Assembly (NCBI GenBank): GCA_035693025.1
Contig: DASSHI010000001.1
Location: 226,045-290,044 of the forward strand
Length of the DNA stretch: 64,000 nucleotides
From: VRUE01 sp035693025
GTDB lineage: Bacteria; Actinomycetota; Thermoleophilia; Solirubrobacterales; 70-9
Reading direction: 5' to 3'
This document shows positions 10,107 through 18,218 of this stretch, one piece after another (position 1 is the first letter of the stretch; each line of letters opens with the position of its first letter). The notes below the pieces were generated by a model. It searched no databases, was not told the DNA's origin, and saw only the letters and a list, made by a program, of their open reading frames with translations. The position numbers were made by a program, and so were the translations under genes.

Positions 10107-11117
10107 GTGGAGGCCACTGTGACGTTCGAGGGCCGTGTCAGAGCCTGGGAGGCTGAGTTCCTCTCCGATCTGGCGACGCCCTCATACCCCGCGCGACGGC
10201 GGATCGCAGAGCCCGACAGCCCGCTGCGCACGCCGTTTCAGCGCGACCGTGACCGGATCGTCCACTCCAAGGCGTTCCGGCGGCTCAAGCACAAGACGCA
10301 GGTCTTCATCGCCCCCGAAGGGGACCACTACCGGACGCGGCTGACCCACAGCCTGGAGGCCTGCGGCATCGCCCGCACGGTCGCCCGCGCGCTCGGGCTG
10401 AACGAGGATCTGACTGAGGCGATCGGGTTGGGCCACGACCTCGGTCATCCCCCGTTCGGCCACACCGGTGAGGACGCGCTCGACGCGGCGCTGCGCGAAC
10501 GCTGCAGCAGCGGCTTCAAGCACAACGAGCACTCGCTGCGGGTAGTAGACGTGCTCGAGCGCGACGGCCGGGGGCTGAACCTGACCGAGCAGGTCCGCGA
10601 CGGCATCCTCAAGCACACCGGCTCCGATCGTCCGGCGACGCTGGAGGGACGGATCGTCAAGCTGGTCGACCGCGTCGCCTACATCAACCACGACATCGAC
10701 GACGCGCTGCGGGCCGGGATCCTGCGGCCGCACGACCTGCCTACGGCCGAGATCGAGCTGCTCGGGCCGACCGGCTCGACCCGGATCGACACGCTGGTGC
10801 GCGACATCGTCGAGCGCTCCGCCGCGGCAGGAGACATCGAGCAGAGCGAGGAGGTCGCCGGGGCGATGCTGCGCCTGCGCAAGTTCATGTTCGAGCGCGT
10901 CTATCTCGGCGAGGTGGCCCGGGCCGAGCACGAACGGGCGCAGAGCGCCGTACGCGGCCTCTTCGACCACTACATGGCGCACCTGGAGGAGGTCCCCGAG
11001 GGCGAGCCCGGGGCGAGCCAGTGCCAGCGGGTAGCCGACTACGTGGCGGGGATGACGGACCGCTTCTGCATCGCCCGCTTCTCCGAGTTGACGGTTCCCG
11101 AGGCGGCTCGCTTCTAA
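10107..11117 (+). CDS. dgt: dGTPase-like HD-domain triphosphohydrolase
   Basis: 336 residues from GTG at 10107 (an in-frame GTG at 10101 is the alternative). Family members cleave dNTPs to nucleoside and triphosphate. The HD metal site is intact: TRLTHSLE (His), then GLGHDLGHPPFGHTGEDAL (His-Asp and the following His), with a distal Asp in VAYINHDIDDAL. The N-terminal SPLRTPFQRDRDRIVHSKAF is diagnostic for the deoxyguanosinetriphosphate triphosphohydrolase-like family. It is directly upstream of and overlaps dnaG by one base (TAATG), the usual arrangement in Actinomycetota, tying dNTP pools to replication. Confidence 0.92.
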   Translation: MEATVTFEGRVRAWEAEFLSDLATPSYPARRRIAEPDSPLRTPFQRDRDRIVHSKAFRRLKHKTQVFIAPEGDHYRTRLTHSLEACGIARTVARALGLNEDLTEAIGLGHDLGHPPFGHTGEDALDAALRERCSSGFKHNEHSLRVVDVLERDGRGLNLTEQVRDGILKHTGSDRPATLEGRIVKLVDRVAYINHDIDDALRAGILRPHDLPTAEIELLGPTGSTRIDTLVRDIVERSAAAGDIEQSEEVAGAMLRLRKFMFERVYLGEVARAEHERAQSAVRGLFDHYMAHLEEVPEGEPGASQCQRVADYVAGMTDRFCIARFSELTVPEAARF

Positions 11118-12904
11118 TGGCGCTGATCTCCGAGGAGAGCCTGGAGCGGGTCAAGCAGGCGGTCGACATCGTCGAGGTCGTCTCCGCCCACACCGACCTG
11201 CGCCGGCAGGGGGCGCGCTGGGTCGGCCTCTGCCCTTTCCACGAGGAGCGCACGCCGTCGTTCTCGGTCGACGCCCAGGAGAAGCTCTACCACTGCTTCG
11301 GTTGCGGCGTCGGAGGCGACACGATCAAGTTCGTCGAGGAGAAAGAGGGGCTCGGCTTCGCCGAGGCGGTCGAGCTGCTCGCCGACCGCTACGGGGTCGA
11401 GCTGGAGCGCGAGAAGGAGGATCCGCGGGCGGAGGCGCGTCGCCAGCAGCGCCGCCGCCTGGGCGACCTGCTCGACCGTACGGCCGGCTTCTATGCGCAG
11501 TTCCTCTGGGAGGCCGAGGAGGCCGGGAAGGCCCGCGCTTACCTCCGGGAGCGCGGCCTGGGCGAGGAGGCGCTGCGCGCCTTCGGCGTCGGCTACGCGC
11601 CGAGCGCCTGGGACACGGTGCTGCTGCGCGGCCAGCGCGCGGGCTTCAAGGTCGACGAGCTGCGCGCGGTCGGGCTGGCGCAGCGCGGGCGCAGCGGCGG
11701 CGAGTACGACCGCTTCCGCGAGCGGATCATGTTCCCGATCCGGGACCGCCGCGGGCGCGCGCTCGGCTTCGGCGGGCGGGCGATGCGCTCCGACCAGGGG
11801 GCCAAGTACGTCAACACGGCCGAGACCGACTTCTTCCACAAGAGCCAGATGCTCTACGGGATCGACCTCGCCAAGGAGGCGATCGCGAAGAGCGGCCGCG
11901 TGGTCGTGGTCGAGGGCTACACCGACGTCCTGGCCCTGCACCAGGCCGGGATCGAGGAGGTGGTCGGCGTCATGGGGACGGCGATCACCGAGGAGCAGGT
12001 GGCGGCGCTCTCCGGGATGGTCGACGAGGTCGTGCTGGCGCTCGACGCCGACTCCGCGGGGCAGGAGGCGATGCTGCGGGCGCAGCGGGTCGCCGCGGGT
12101 CGCAAGATGCGCCTGCGGGTGGCGGCGATGCCGCCCGGTGAGGACCCGGCGGAGATGATCGCGGCAGAGGGGGGAGCCGAGCGCTTCCGATCGCTGGTCG
12201 ACGGCGCCGTCGACCTGCCCGCCTTCCAGGTCGGTCTGGTCCTCGACGGCACCGACGTCTCCTCGCCCGCCGAGCGCGACCGGGCGCTGAACGAGGTGGC
12301 GCCGATCATGGCGGGCATGGGGGAGACGGCGAGCCGCGACGACCTCGTGCGGCGGGTGGCCGGGAGGTTGGACCTCGAGCCGGCGCTGGTGATGGGCAGG
12401 GTGACGGCGGCTCAGCCGCTGAGCGGCGGCGGCTCATCGGAGCCCACTCGACGCTCGGCCGCCGCCCCGGCGCGGCCGCCGGTGCGCAGCGGTGGCGAGC
12501 TGACCTCGCGCGAACGGAGGGAGCGGGCGCTGCTGGCGATGTGCATCGCCCTGCCGGAGGAGGGGCGCGAGTACCTCGTCCGTCTCACCGACGAGCATCT
12601 CTCGCCAAGCGGCGTCCGCGTCGCTGCCTGGTTGCGCGAGCACCCGAGCGACCCGGCCTCGAACCTCCCGCACGACGACGAGCGGCTGGCGAGCCTGATC
12701 GCCGAGCTCGTCATCCTCGCCCACGACGAGCCCGCCTCGGCGGAGGCGATGGAGCTCAACTTCCTCCTGCTCGAGCAGCGCCGGCTCGAGTCCCAGATAG
12801 CGACGGCCGGCGAAGCCGGCGACTTCGAGCGCCGCGCATCGCTCAGCCGCGAGCGCGCCGCGCTGGTCGAGCGGATAGCCCGCACGGAGCGTGTCGGCGG
12901 TTAG
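11117..12904 (+). CDS. dnaG: DNA primase
   Basis: 595 residues from ATG at 11117. It makes RNA primers at the fork. Zinc-binding CHC2 domain near residues 35-65 (CPFHEERTPSF ... YHCFGCGVGG), RNA-polymerase core, and Toprim around 265-350 with VVVVEGYTDVLALHQAG and LALDADSAGQEA. The C-terminal helicase-interaction region (~residues 450-595) follows a Pro/Ala/Ser-rich linker. No rpoD follows, so the classical dnaG-rpoD pairing is broken here; instead a long hairpin and tRNA-Asn come next. The first base of that hairpin is the last base of the stop codon. Confidence 0.97.
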   Translation: MALISEESLERVKQAVDIVEVVSAHTDLRRQGARWVGLCPFHEERTPSFSVDAQEKLYHCFGCGVGGDTIKFVEEKEGLGFAEAVELLADRYGVELEREKEDPRAEARRQQRRRLGDLLDRTAGFYAQFLWEAEEAGKARAYLRERGLGEEALRAFGVGYAPSAWDTVLLRGQRAGFKVDELRAVGLAQRGRSGGEYDRFRERIMFPIRDRRGRALGFGGRAMRSDQGAKYVNTAETDFFHKSQMLYGIDLAKEAIAKSGRVVVVEGYTDVLALHQAGIEEVVGVMGTAITEEQVAALSGMVDEVVLALDADSAGQEAMLRAQRVAAGRKMRLRVAAMPPGEDPAEMIAAEGGAERFRSLVDGAVDLPAFQVGLVLDGTDVSSPAERDRALNEVAPIMAGMGETASRDDLVRRVAGRLDLEPALVMGRVTAAQPLSGGGSSEPTRRSAAAPARPPVRSGGELTSRERRERALLAMCIALPEEGREYLVRLTDEHLSPSGVRVAAWLREHPSDPASNLPHDDERLASLIAELVILAHDEPASAEAMELNFLLLEQRRLESQIATAGEAGDFERRASLSRERAALVERIARTERVGG

Positions 12905-13069
12905 GACGACTGGTTGCGAATTCCCGCACCCCCGGATGACGCGTCTGGCACGGCGCTGGACCGGCACCCCCGTCCTTGCGCGTAGCGCTGCTACGCGCTG
13001 CGGCCGCGTGCACCGTCCAGCTTGGCCAGTCGCGCCCCCAGTGGCACGCGAATTCGCAACCAGTCGTCC
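12904..13069. repeat. 166-bp long-hairpin element between dnaG and tRNA-Asn
   Basis: Perfect 20-bp outer arms at 12904-12923 and 13050-13069 (GGACGACTGGTTGCGAATTC and its complement). The inner flanks are partly complementary, and the tip is a perfect 9-bp stem, GCGCGTAGC (12978-12986) with loop GCT and partner 12990-12998. The whole can fold into one imperfect hairpin. No U-tract follows, so a simple intrinsic terminator is unlikely. Confidence 0.85.
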
Positions 13070-13091
13070 AGCCGCTAAATTCCCCCTTCGT

Positions 13092-13164
13092 TCCGGGGTA
13101 GCTCAATCGGTAGAGCACTCGGCTGTTAACCGAGGGGTTGTGGGTTCGAGTCCCACCCCCGGAG
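13092..13164 (+). tRNA. tRNA-Asn (anticodon GTT)
   Basis: 73-nt cloverleaf: acceptor TCCGGGG/CCCCGGA, D arm GCTC...GAGC, anticodon stem CTCGG/CCGAG with loop CTGTTAA, T arm GTGGG TTCGAGT CCCAC, discriminator G. CCA is not encoded. The reverse-strand glycosyltransferase frame ends inside this gene. Confidence 0.97.
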
Positions 13165-14364
13165 CTCTTTTCCTGCGCCCTGCTTAGACAGGGCGAGCTG
13201 CTCGACCAGCTCGGCCCCTCGTGCGGCGCCGTCGTGGGCCTTCGCCCAGCTGGCCAGCTCGCCGGCCCGGGCCGTGAACGAGGGGTCGGCGAGGACGCGT
13301 CGGGCGGCCCAGCGCAGCGGGGCGGGGCGACAGAGTCGCCAGGGCAGGGAGAGGCCGGCTCCTGCCCAGTCGACCCGCATCGCGGTCTCGCTCATGTCGC
13401 CGATGAACGGGCTGATCAGCAACGGGGTCCCGGCCGCGAGGGCCCGCGCCACGGTGCCGTGGCCGCCGTGCGAGATGACCAGCGAGGCGGCGGGCATCGC
13501 CTGGCTGTAGCTGAGCCAGTCGACGAGGATCGCGTTGGGCGGCACCTCGATCGGGCTCTGCGGCACAACGCGATTCGTGGTCGCCACCACGCGCACGCGC
13601 TCGCCCGCCAGCGCGGCAAGCGCCGTGCGGACGAGATGGTTGTGGGAGTCGTGCGCGGTGCTCGGTGCGACCAGGACGAGTGGATCGTCGCCGGGGGGAA
13701 GCTCGATCTCGGGGTGGGGGACCTCGAAGCTCAGCGGACCCGTCACCTCGACGCCCGGCGGCCAGCGGCGCGGGTACTCGAGCTGGGGGAAGGTGCCGAC
13801 CAGCGCCAGGTCGGAGCTGATGCCGCCGTGGAAGCGGTCGGTCGGTGGCAGGCCCAGTCTCTCTCGCTGGCGGTTGAGGTCGTTGCGCCCCTGCTCCAAG
13901 CCGACGTTCAGGGCCCGTTGTCCCGCTCGCCAGACGGCGCGCCCCAGCGGCGTGCGTGGCGGCCTCAACCCCACCGCGAAGAACGGCAGCCCGGGCTCGA
14001 CCACCGGGTAGATGTGGGGGATCAGCGTCGCCCGCGGCACCCCCGCGACCTCCGCCGCGAGGGCCGGCGCCAGCGTGAGGATGTCACTGACGACCACGTG
14101 CGGGCGCATCTCGTCGAGCAGCGGCAGCAGCGCTCGCGCCGCCTCGGCCGCGTGGGCGCCCTCCGGGGAGTCCGGGTCGGGCGGCGGGAACATCCGGTAT
14201 TCCTCGGCGGCGGCGAAGCCCAGCCCGGCGCCCTCGACGGCCGCCCGCCGCTCCTCCCAGGTCTCGATCGTCACCTCGTGCCCGCGCCCGGCGAGCGCCC
14301 GGCCGAGCGCTATCGCCGGAAAGACGTGCCCTGGGTCGCCGAAGGCCGCAACGAGGAACCGCAT
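13126..14364 (-). CDS. MGT/UGT-like glycosyltransferase (GT-B, GT1)
   Basis: 412 residues from ATG at 14364, 10 nt after the SDR gene; an in-frame start 51 nt upstream would overlap that gene. The N-terminal Rossmann half opens with MRFLVAAFGDPGHVFPAIAL; the C-terminal nucleotide-sugar half has VDWLSYSQAMPAASLVISHGG and a following HGTVARALAAGTPLL, the macrolide-glycosyltransferase pattern. The acceptor is unknown. Odd: the frame has no stop before 13126-13128, so the last 13 or so codons are the antisense of tRNA-Asn and the TAA stop is the complement of the anticodon-loop region. It forms a two-gene unit with the SDR. Confidence 0.75.
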   Translation of the reverse strand: MRFLVAAFGDPGHVFPAIALGRALAGRGHEVTIETWEERRAAVEGAGLGFAAAEEYRMFPPPDPDSPEGAHAAEAARALLPLLDEMRPHVVVSDILTLAPALAAEVAGVPRATLIPHIYPVVEPGLPFFAVGLRPPRTPLGRAVWRAGQRALNVGLEQGRNDLNRQRERLGLPPTDRFHGGISSDLALVGTFPQLEYPRRWPPGVEVTGPLSFEVPHPEIELPPGDDPLVLVAPSTAHDSHNHLVRTALAALAGERVRVVATTNRVVPQSPIEVPPNAILVDWLSYSQAMPAASLVISHGGHGTVARALAAGTPLLISPFIGDMSETAMRVDWAGAGLSLPWRLCRPAPLRWAARRVLADPSFTARAGELASWAKAHDGAARGAELVEQLALSKQGAGKELRGWDSNPQPLG

Positions 14365-14374
14365 GGGGGGCCCG

Positions 14375-15106
14375 TCAGGGCGTGTCGAGCCCCTCGCCCG
14401 GTCGGGTGAAGACAATCTCCGGAACGTGGCAGTTCGGCGAGACTCGCAGGAGGAAGCGCACCGCTTCGCCGATGTCCTCGGGCCGGATCATCTCCTCCGC
14501 CGGCACCTGGCCCTTGGCGAACTCGGTCATCGGCGTGTCGACGAAGCCGGGTGCGAGCGCCGTGCACTGGATGCCCGCAGAGCCCACCTCGCGGTGGGTC
14601 GACTGGGTGAAATTGATCACCGCGCCCTTGGTCGCGGCGTAGACGGAGAGCCATGCCTGTCCGGATTTGCCCGCGATCGAGGCGGTGTTGACGATCAGCG
14701 CCTTGCCGTGCTCGGCGCCGGCCTCACGCAGCATCGGCAGGCCCTCGCGGGTGCCGATGACCAGCGCCCGGATGTTGACGGCGAGCTGCATGTCGAGGAA
14801 CTTGGTCTGGATCTCCTCCATCGGCGCGCCGATTCCCACGCCGGCGTTGTTGACCAGGGCATCCAGCCGTCCGTAGGTCTCGCGGTGCTTTGCGAAGACG
14901 CCGACCACGTCCTCCTCGTCGGTCATGTTGGCGGCGACGCTCTGCACCTCCAGGCCGCCGTCGCGCAGCTCTGCGGCTGCGGCCTCCAGCTTCTCCGGCC
15001 GTCGCGCCGAGACGGTCAGGGCATAGCCCTCTTCGCCGAGCGTGCGGGCGATGGCCAGCCCGATCCCGCTCGAGGCCCCAGTGATCAGTGCAGCTCGCTC
15101 CGCCAA
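14375..15106 (-). CDS. SDR-family NAD(P)-dependent oxidoreductase
   Basis: 243 residues, classical short-chain dehydrogenase. NAD(P) motif TGASSGIG (residues ~9-16), ARR after strand 2 suggesting NADP, VNNAGVG, and the catalytic YAATK with an upstream Ser in NTASIAGKSG. The start is TTG at 15106, supported by GAGGAG 6 nt upstream; the alternative would lose the nucleotide motif. Substrate unknown. It precedes the glycosyltransferase on the same strand, so a joint role in tailoring a lipid or secondary metabolite is possible but unproven. Confidence 0.85.
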   Translation of the reverse strand: MAERAALITGASSGIGLAIARTLGEEGYALTVSARRPEKLEAAAAELRDGGLEVQSVAANMTDEEDVVGVFAKHRETYGRLDALVNNAGVGIGAPMEEIQTKFLDMQLAVNIRALVIGTREGLPMLREAGAEHGKALIVNTASIAGKSGQAWLSVYAATKGAVINFTQSTHREVGSAGIQCTALAPGFVDTPMTEFAKGQVPAEEMIRPEDIGEAVRFLLRVSPNCHVPEIVFTRPGEGLDTP

Positions 15107-15174
15107 GTCGCTCTCCTCACGCTCGTTGTTCGCCGCGCACCCTATACGCCGTTGGTGGAGCCCGGACGAATAAC

Positions 15175-16269
15175 ATGGCCGCTCGCATGCCCAGGCGCCA
15201 TGTCATAAAAGCGCTCGCCTTCCTACTCGCCCTTGCCCTGCTCGTGGCGGGCTGCGGCGGCGGTTCGAACTCCGACGGCTCGACCGGTGCGGTCGCGAAC
15301 AGGCCCGCGCCGCCGAAGAGCGAATTCCCCGAAGCGCAGGGCAGGACGCTCGGCGAAATCGTCAAAGGCACCGACGGGCACTCCGAACTCGTCGTCTCAC
15401 CTGCGGCTCTCGTCTACTACAAGGGCGAGAATCGCTTTCCCTTCGGCGTCTTCCATCCCGACCGCAGCCAGGTCAACGACGCCAAGGTGGCCCTCTACGT
15501 CGCCAAGGTCCCGGTGGCAAAGGGAGGCGGCAGCGGTGCCGGCAAGAACGGAAAGCAGAAGAAGGGCGCCGTGGCTCGTGCCCGGGAAGAAGGGCTCGAA
15601 CAGCCTGCGGTCGGCCCCTTTCCCGCCGCGATCGAAAGCCTCGAAACCCAGCCTGCCTACCGAGCGCAGACGACTACCAGCGACCCCGACGCGGCGACGA
15701 TCGTCTATACGACCAACCTCGATTTCCCCAGCAACGGCGAGTGGCGGATCGCGGCGCTGGTCAAGCAGGGCGACGAAACCGTTGCGACTCTGCTGCCGAG
15801 CGTGACCGTCGGCGAATTCCAGCGCGTGCCGAGGGTCGGCCAGAAGGCGCCGATGATCCACACCCCGACGCCGGCGGACGTCGGCGGCGACCTGTCGAAA
15901 ATCACCACGCGGGTGCCGCCGGACACGCAAAACCGCGTCGATTACGCCGATGTGCTCGGAAAAGAACCGATCTTCCTCTTGTTTGCGACCCCCCAGTTCT
16001 GCCAGAGTCGGGTGTGCGGCCCCGTCGTCGACGTGGCCGAGCAGGTCAAAGACCAGTTCGGCGACAAGGCCGCGTTCATCCATATGGAGATCTACAACGA
16101 AAACGACCCGAGCAAAGGCGTGCGACCGCAGGTGCGGGCGTTCCACCTGCCGAGCGAGCCGTGGCTGTTCGCGATCGACCGCCACGGCGTCATCAAGGCG
16201 AGGGTCGAGGGCGCCTTCGGCGTCGATCGGATGACCAAGGTCGTGGAAAAGGTGATCGGCGAAGAATGA
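15175..16269 (+). CDS. Thioredoxin-fold lipoprotein
   Basis: 364 residues. Lipoprotein signal peptide ending in LALLVAGC, so the mature protein is probably membrane-anchored outside the cell. Residues ~55-235 look like beta domains with a Lys/Gly-rich insert (~residues 118-135). Residues ~255-364 are thioredoxin-like (PIFLLFATPQFCQSRVCGPV ... PWLFAIDRHGVIKARVEGAF). The cysteine pair is C-x4-C rather than CxxC. ATG at 15175 or 15187 may be the start; a TAACAT at 15171 would favour the second. It overlaps the Hpt gene by ATGA, an unexpected partner. Confidence 0.7.
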   Translation: MAARMPRRHVIKALAFLLALALLVAGCGGGSNSDGSTGAVANRPAPPKSEFPEAQGRTLGEIVKGTDGHSELVVSPAALVYYKGENRFPFGVFHPDRSQVNDAKVALYVAKVPVAKGGGSGAGKNGKQKKGAVARAREEGLEQPAVGPFPAAIESLETQPAYRAQTTTSDPDAATIVYTTNLDFPSNGEWRIAALVKQGDETVATLLPSVTVGEFQRVPRVGQKAPMIHTPTPADVGGDLSKITTRVPPDTQNRVDYADVLGKEPIFLLFATPQFCQSRVCGPVVDVAEQVKDQFGDKAAFIHMEIYNENDPSKGVRPQVRAFHLPSEPWLFAIDRHGVIKARVEGAFGVDRMTKVVEKVIGEE

Positions 16270-16631
16270 GCGAGAAAACCGCCCCGGACCCGGAGCTGCT
16301 CAAGTCCTTTGCCAAAGAGGCGCGTCGGCGCTGCGACGTGATCGCGGCCGGCCTCGCCACCGAGACCGAAGACTTCGAGACGCTGCGCTCCGAAGCGCAT
16401 GCGCTGAAGGGAACGGCCGGCGTCGTCGGCCTGCGCCGCCTGGCCGAGCTGGCCGGGTTGATGGAATCCGACCTGGCGGAAGCGAAGAAGTCGGGCGAGC
16501 TGCGCGGCGGCCGCGCGCACCAGATCGCCGACGCCGCGAAGGCGCTCTCCGAAGGTGCAAACGCCGCCGCCCAGGGCGAAGAAGAGCCGCCCGATGTCGG
16601 ACGTTCCCTCGCCCAGCTCTTCAGCGCCTAG
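16266..16631 (+). CDS. Stand-alone Hpt (histidine phosphotransfer) domain protein
   Basis: 121 residues, one helical-bundle Hpt domain. The phosphoryl-accepting His is in SEAHALKGTAGVVGL (~residue 44), the canonical HxLKG context. Such proteins relay phosphate between response-regulator receiver domains. No histidine kinase or response regulator gene lies in this window, so partners are elsewhere. The start ATG overlaps the stop of the lipoprotein gene before it, so the two are probably translated together. Confidence 0.85.
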   Translation: MSEKTAPDPELLKSFAKEARRRCDVIAAGLATETEDFETLRSEAHALKGTAGVVGLRRLAELAGLMESDLAEAKKSGELRGGRAHQIADAAKALSEGANAAAQGEEEPPDVGRSLAQLFSA

Positions 16632-16637
16632 CGCGTC

Positions 16638-17792
16638 GTGCTGGTCGAGAAGGTTCAGGTCGCCGGGGGCGGGATCGCCGGCCTTGCCGCCGGTGTGGCA
16701 CTGCGCGACCGCGGCGTCGAGGTCGAGATCCACGAGAAGTTCGCCGAGCTGCAGGGCCGTGCGACCGGCTTCTCCATCTGGGCCTACGCGATCAAGCGGT
16801 TGATGGAATGGGGCTTCGACCGCGAGCGGCTCGACTCGATCGGCCGCGAGATCGTCGAGTCCCACATCGTCGACGGCAAGGACCGGCCGCTGTTGACGTT
16901 ACCCGTGAGGGAGGCCTCGGCGGAGGTCGGGGCGCCGAGCATGGACGTGGACCGCCGCCGCTTGCAGGAAGCGATGATCGAGCTGATCGGCGCGGAGCGC
17001 TACCGCTTCGCCTCCGAGGTGACCGGGGTGGAGGAGGGCGACGACGGCGTCGCTCTGATCCTGGCCGACGGCTCGCGGGCGGAAGGCGATCTGGTCCTTG
17101 GCGGCGACGGCGTCCACTCGGTGATCCGCGACCGGGTGCTCGAGCAGAGCGTCGACCTGAAGCGCTCCCGTTACGAGGTGATCGAGGGCCTCGCCCCGTT
17201 CGACGAGCGATACCTGCCGCGGGGGCAGAACAAGCAGGTGTGGGGCTCGAAGGCGCGCTGCGGCGTCGGCTGGGTGAGCGACGAGAAGGTGCGCTGGTTC
17301 CTCGGCGGCAGGGGGATTGCGCTGGCCGGCGACCCGCCCCTCTCCAAGGACGAGCTGCTGGCCCGTGTGGACGGGATGCCGAACATCGTCAGCGCCGTCC
17401 TGGAAGCGACCGACGAGGCGCAGATCGTGCGCACCGAGGTGCGCCACGGGTATCCCCCGAAGAGCTGGCATGCGGGTCGCACCGTGCTGCTCGGCGACGC
17501 CGCCCACACGCTCTCCCCCTTTGCCGGCATGGGTGCCTGCTCGACGATCGAGGACGTCGACCACCTGGTCCGCCTGCTGGAGGAGTCCCCGTCCCTGGAC
17601 GACGCCCTGTCCACCTTCCAGCGCGAGCGCGAGGGCGATGTCGCCAAGATCGAGAAGACCGGCCGGCGCAACGAGCAGATGATGATGCCGTCCAACCCGC
17701 TCTTCTACTGGACCCGCAACGAGGTTCTCGGCCACACCCCCGACGAGAAGCTGCTCAGCATCGCCGAAGGCATGACCAGCGACGAGTCCTGA
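16638..17792 (+). CDS. FAD-dependent monooxygenase (PHBH/UbiH-like fold)
   Basis: 384 residues, GTG start 6 nt after the Hpt gene. Group A flavin monooxygenase: dinucleotide motif VAGGGIAGLAAGVAL (residues ~7-21), the DG motif in LVLGGDGVHSVIRDRV (~154-169) and the second FAD motif TVLLGDAAHTLSPFAGMGA (~282-300). These enzymes hydroxylate aromatic or polyene substrates using NAD(P)H and O2. Nothing nearby tells the substrate; the name of any pathway would be a guess. Confidence 0.87.
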   Translation: MLVEKVQVAGGGIAGLAAGVALRDRGVEVEIHEKFAELQGRATGFSIWAYAIKRLMEWGFDRERLDSIGREIVESHIVDGKDRPLLTLPVREASAEVGAPSMDVDRRRLQEAMIELIGAERYRFASEVTGVEEGDDGVALILADGSRAEGDLVLGGDGVHSVIRDRVLEQSVDLKRSRYEVIEGLAPFDERYLPRGQNKQVWGSKARCGVGWVSDEKVRWFLGGRGIALAGDPPLSKDELLARVDGMPNIVSAVLEATDEAQIVRTEVRHGYPPKSWHAGRTVLLGDAAHTLSPFAGMGACSTIEDVDHLVRLLEESPSLDDALSTFQREREGDVAKIEKTGRRNEQMMMPSNPLFYWTRNEVLGHTPDEKLLSIAEGMTSDES

Positions 17793-17833
17793 GCCATCGG
17801 GAACCGCCGCCCGCGCGCTACGGTCCAGCCCCT

Positions 17834-17907
17834 GGGGCGGTAGCTCAGTTGGTCAGAGCAGCGGACTCATAATCCGTCGGTCGAAGGTTCGAGTCCTTCC
17901 CGCCCCA
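17834..17907 (+). tRNA. tRNA with CAT anticodon (Met, possibly Ile2)
   Basis: 74-nt cloverleaf: acceptor GGGGCGG/CCGCCCC, D arm GCTC...GAGC, anticodon stem GCGGA/TCCGT with loop CTCATAA, T arm GAAGG TTCGAGT CCTTC, discriminator A, no CCA. It is not an initiator (the first pair is a normal G-C). A CAT anticodon is also used by lysidine-modified tRNA-Ile2; sequence alone does not settle it. Confidence 0.93.
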
Positions 17908-18218
17908 CTGGAACACCTGGAACCGGCATCTTTTCCACCTCGCCGATGTCGAGGCGTGGATTGTCTCGTTGACAACGGAGGTTCGCGAGAAGGCAGCGCG
18001 GCTTGTACTGGGGGGCGGTGCACCCTGAAAACTTAGTCCCGAAATTGGTCCCCGACTCCACCGAACCAAGCCGAACTCCTTGGACCCGATTCGCTCTATC
18101 AGACAGGTTTGGCTAGCGCCTGGCTCCTGATCTTGACCGGCGGCCGGCGGGGGAGGGAAAGAGATCGCGGCGCGCCCGGATCTGAAAGAACGGCCTGAAT
18201 GCGGACACTATTAGAGAA
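17908..18218. other. Intergenic stretch after the CAT tRNA, start of an accessory patch
   Basis: 311 bp without a gene I can support. Reverse-strand frames here only read antisense tRNA and lack similarity I recognise. Composition drops below the flanks. The position, directly 3' of a tRNA, is where integrating elements enter, but I found neither an integrase nor a second copy of the tRNA 3' end within the next 3 kb. Confidence 0.4.

Noticed and set aside
12904..13091. rpoD or another macromolecular-synthesis gene after dnaG
   Set aside because: The gap holds only the hairpin; no sigma-70 frame is present.
17845..18069. Two short minus-strand frames after the CAT tRNA, looked at as integrase remnants
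   Set aside because: Their ends (GREGLEPSTDGL, GGKDSNLRPTDYE) are the well-known antisense reading of a tRNA, and the rest has no integrase motif.
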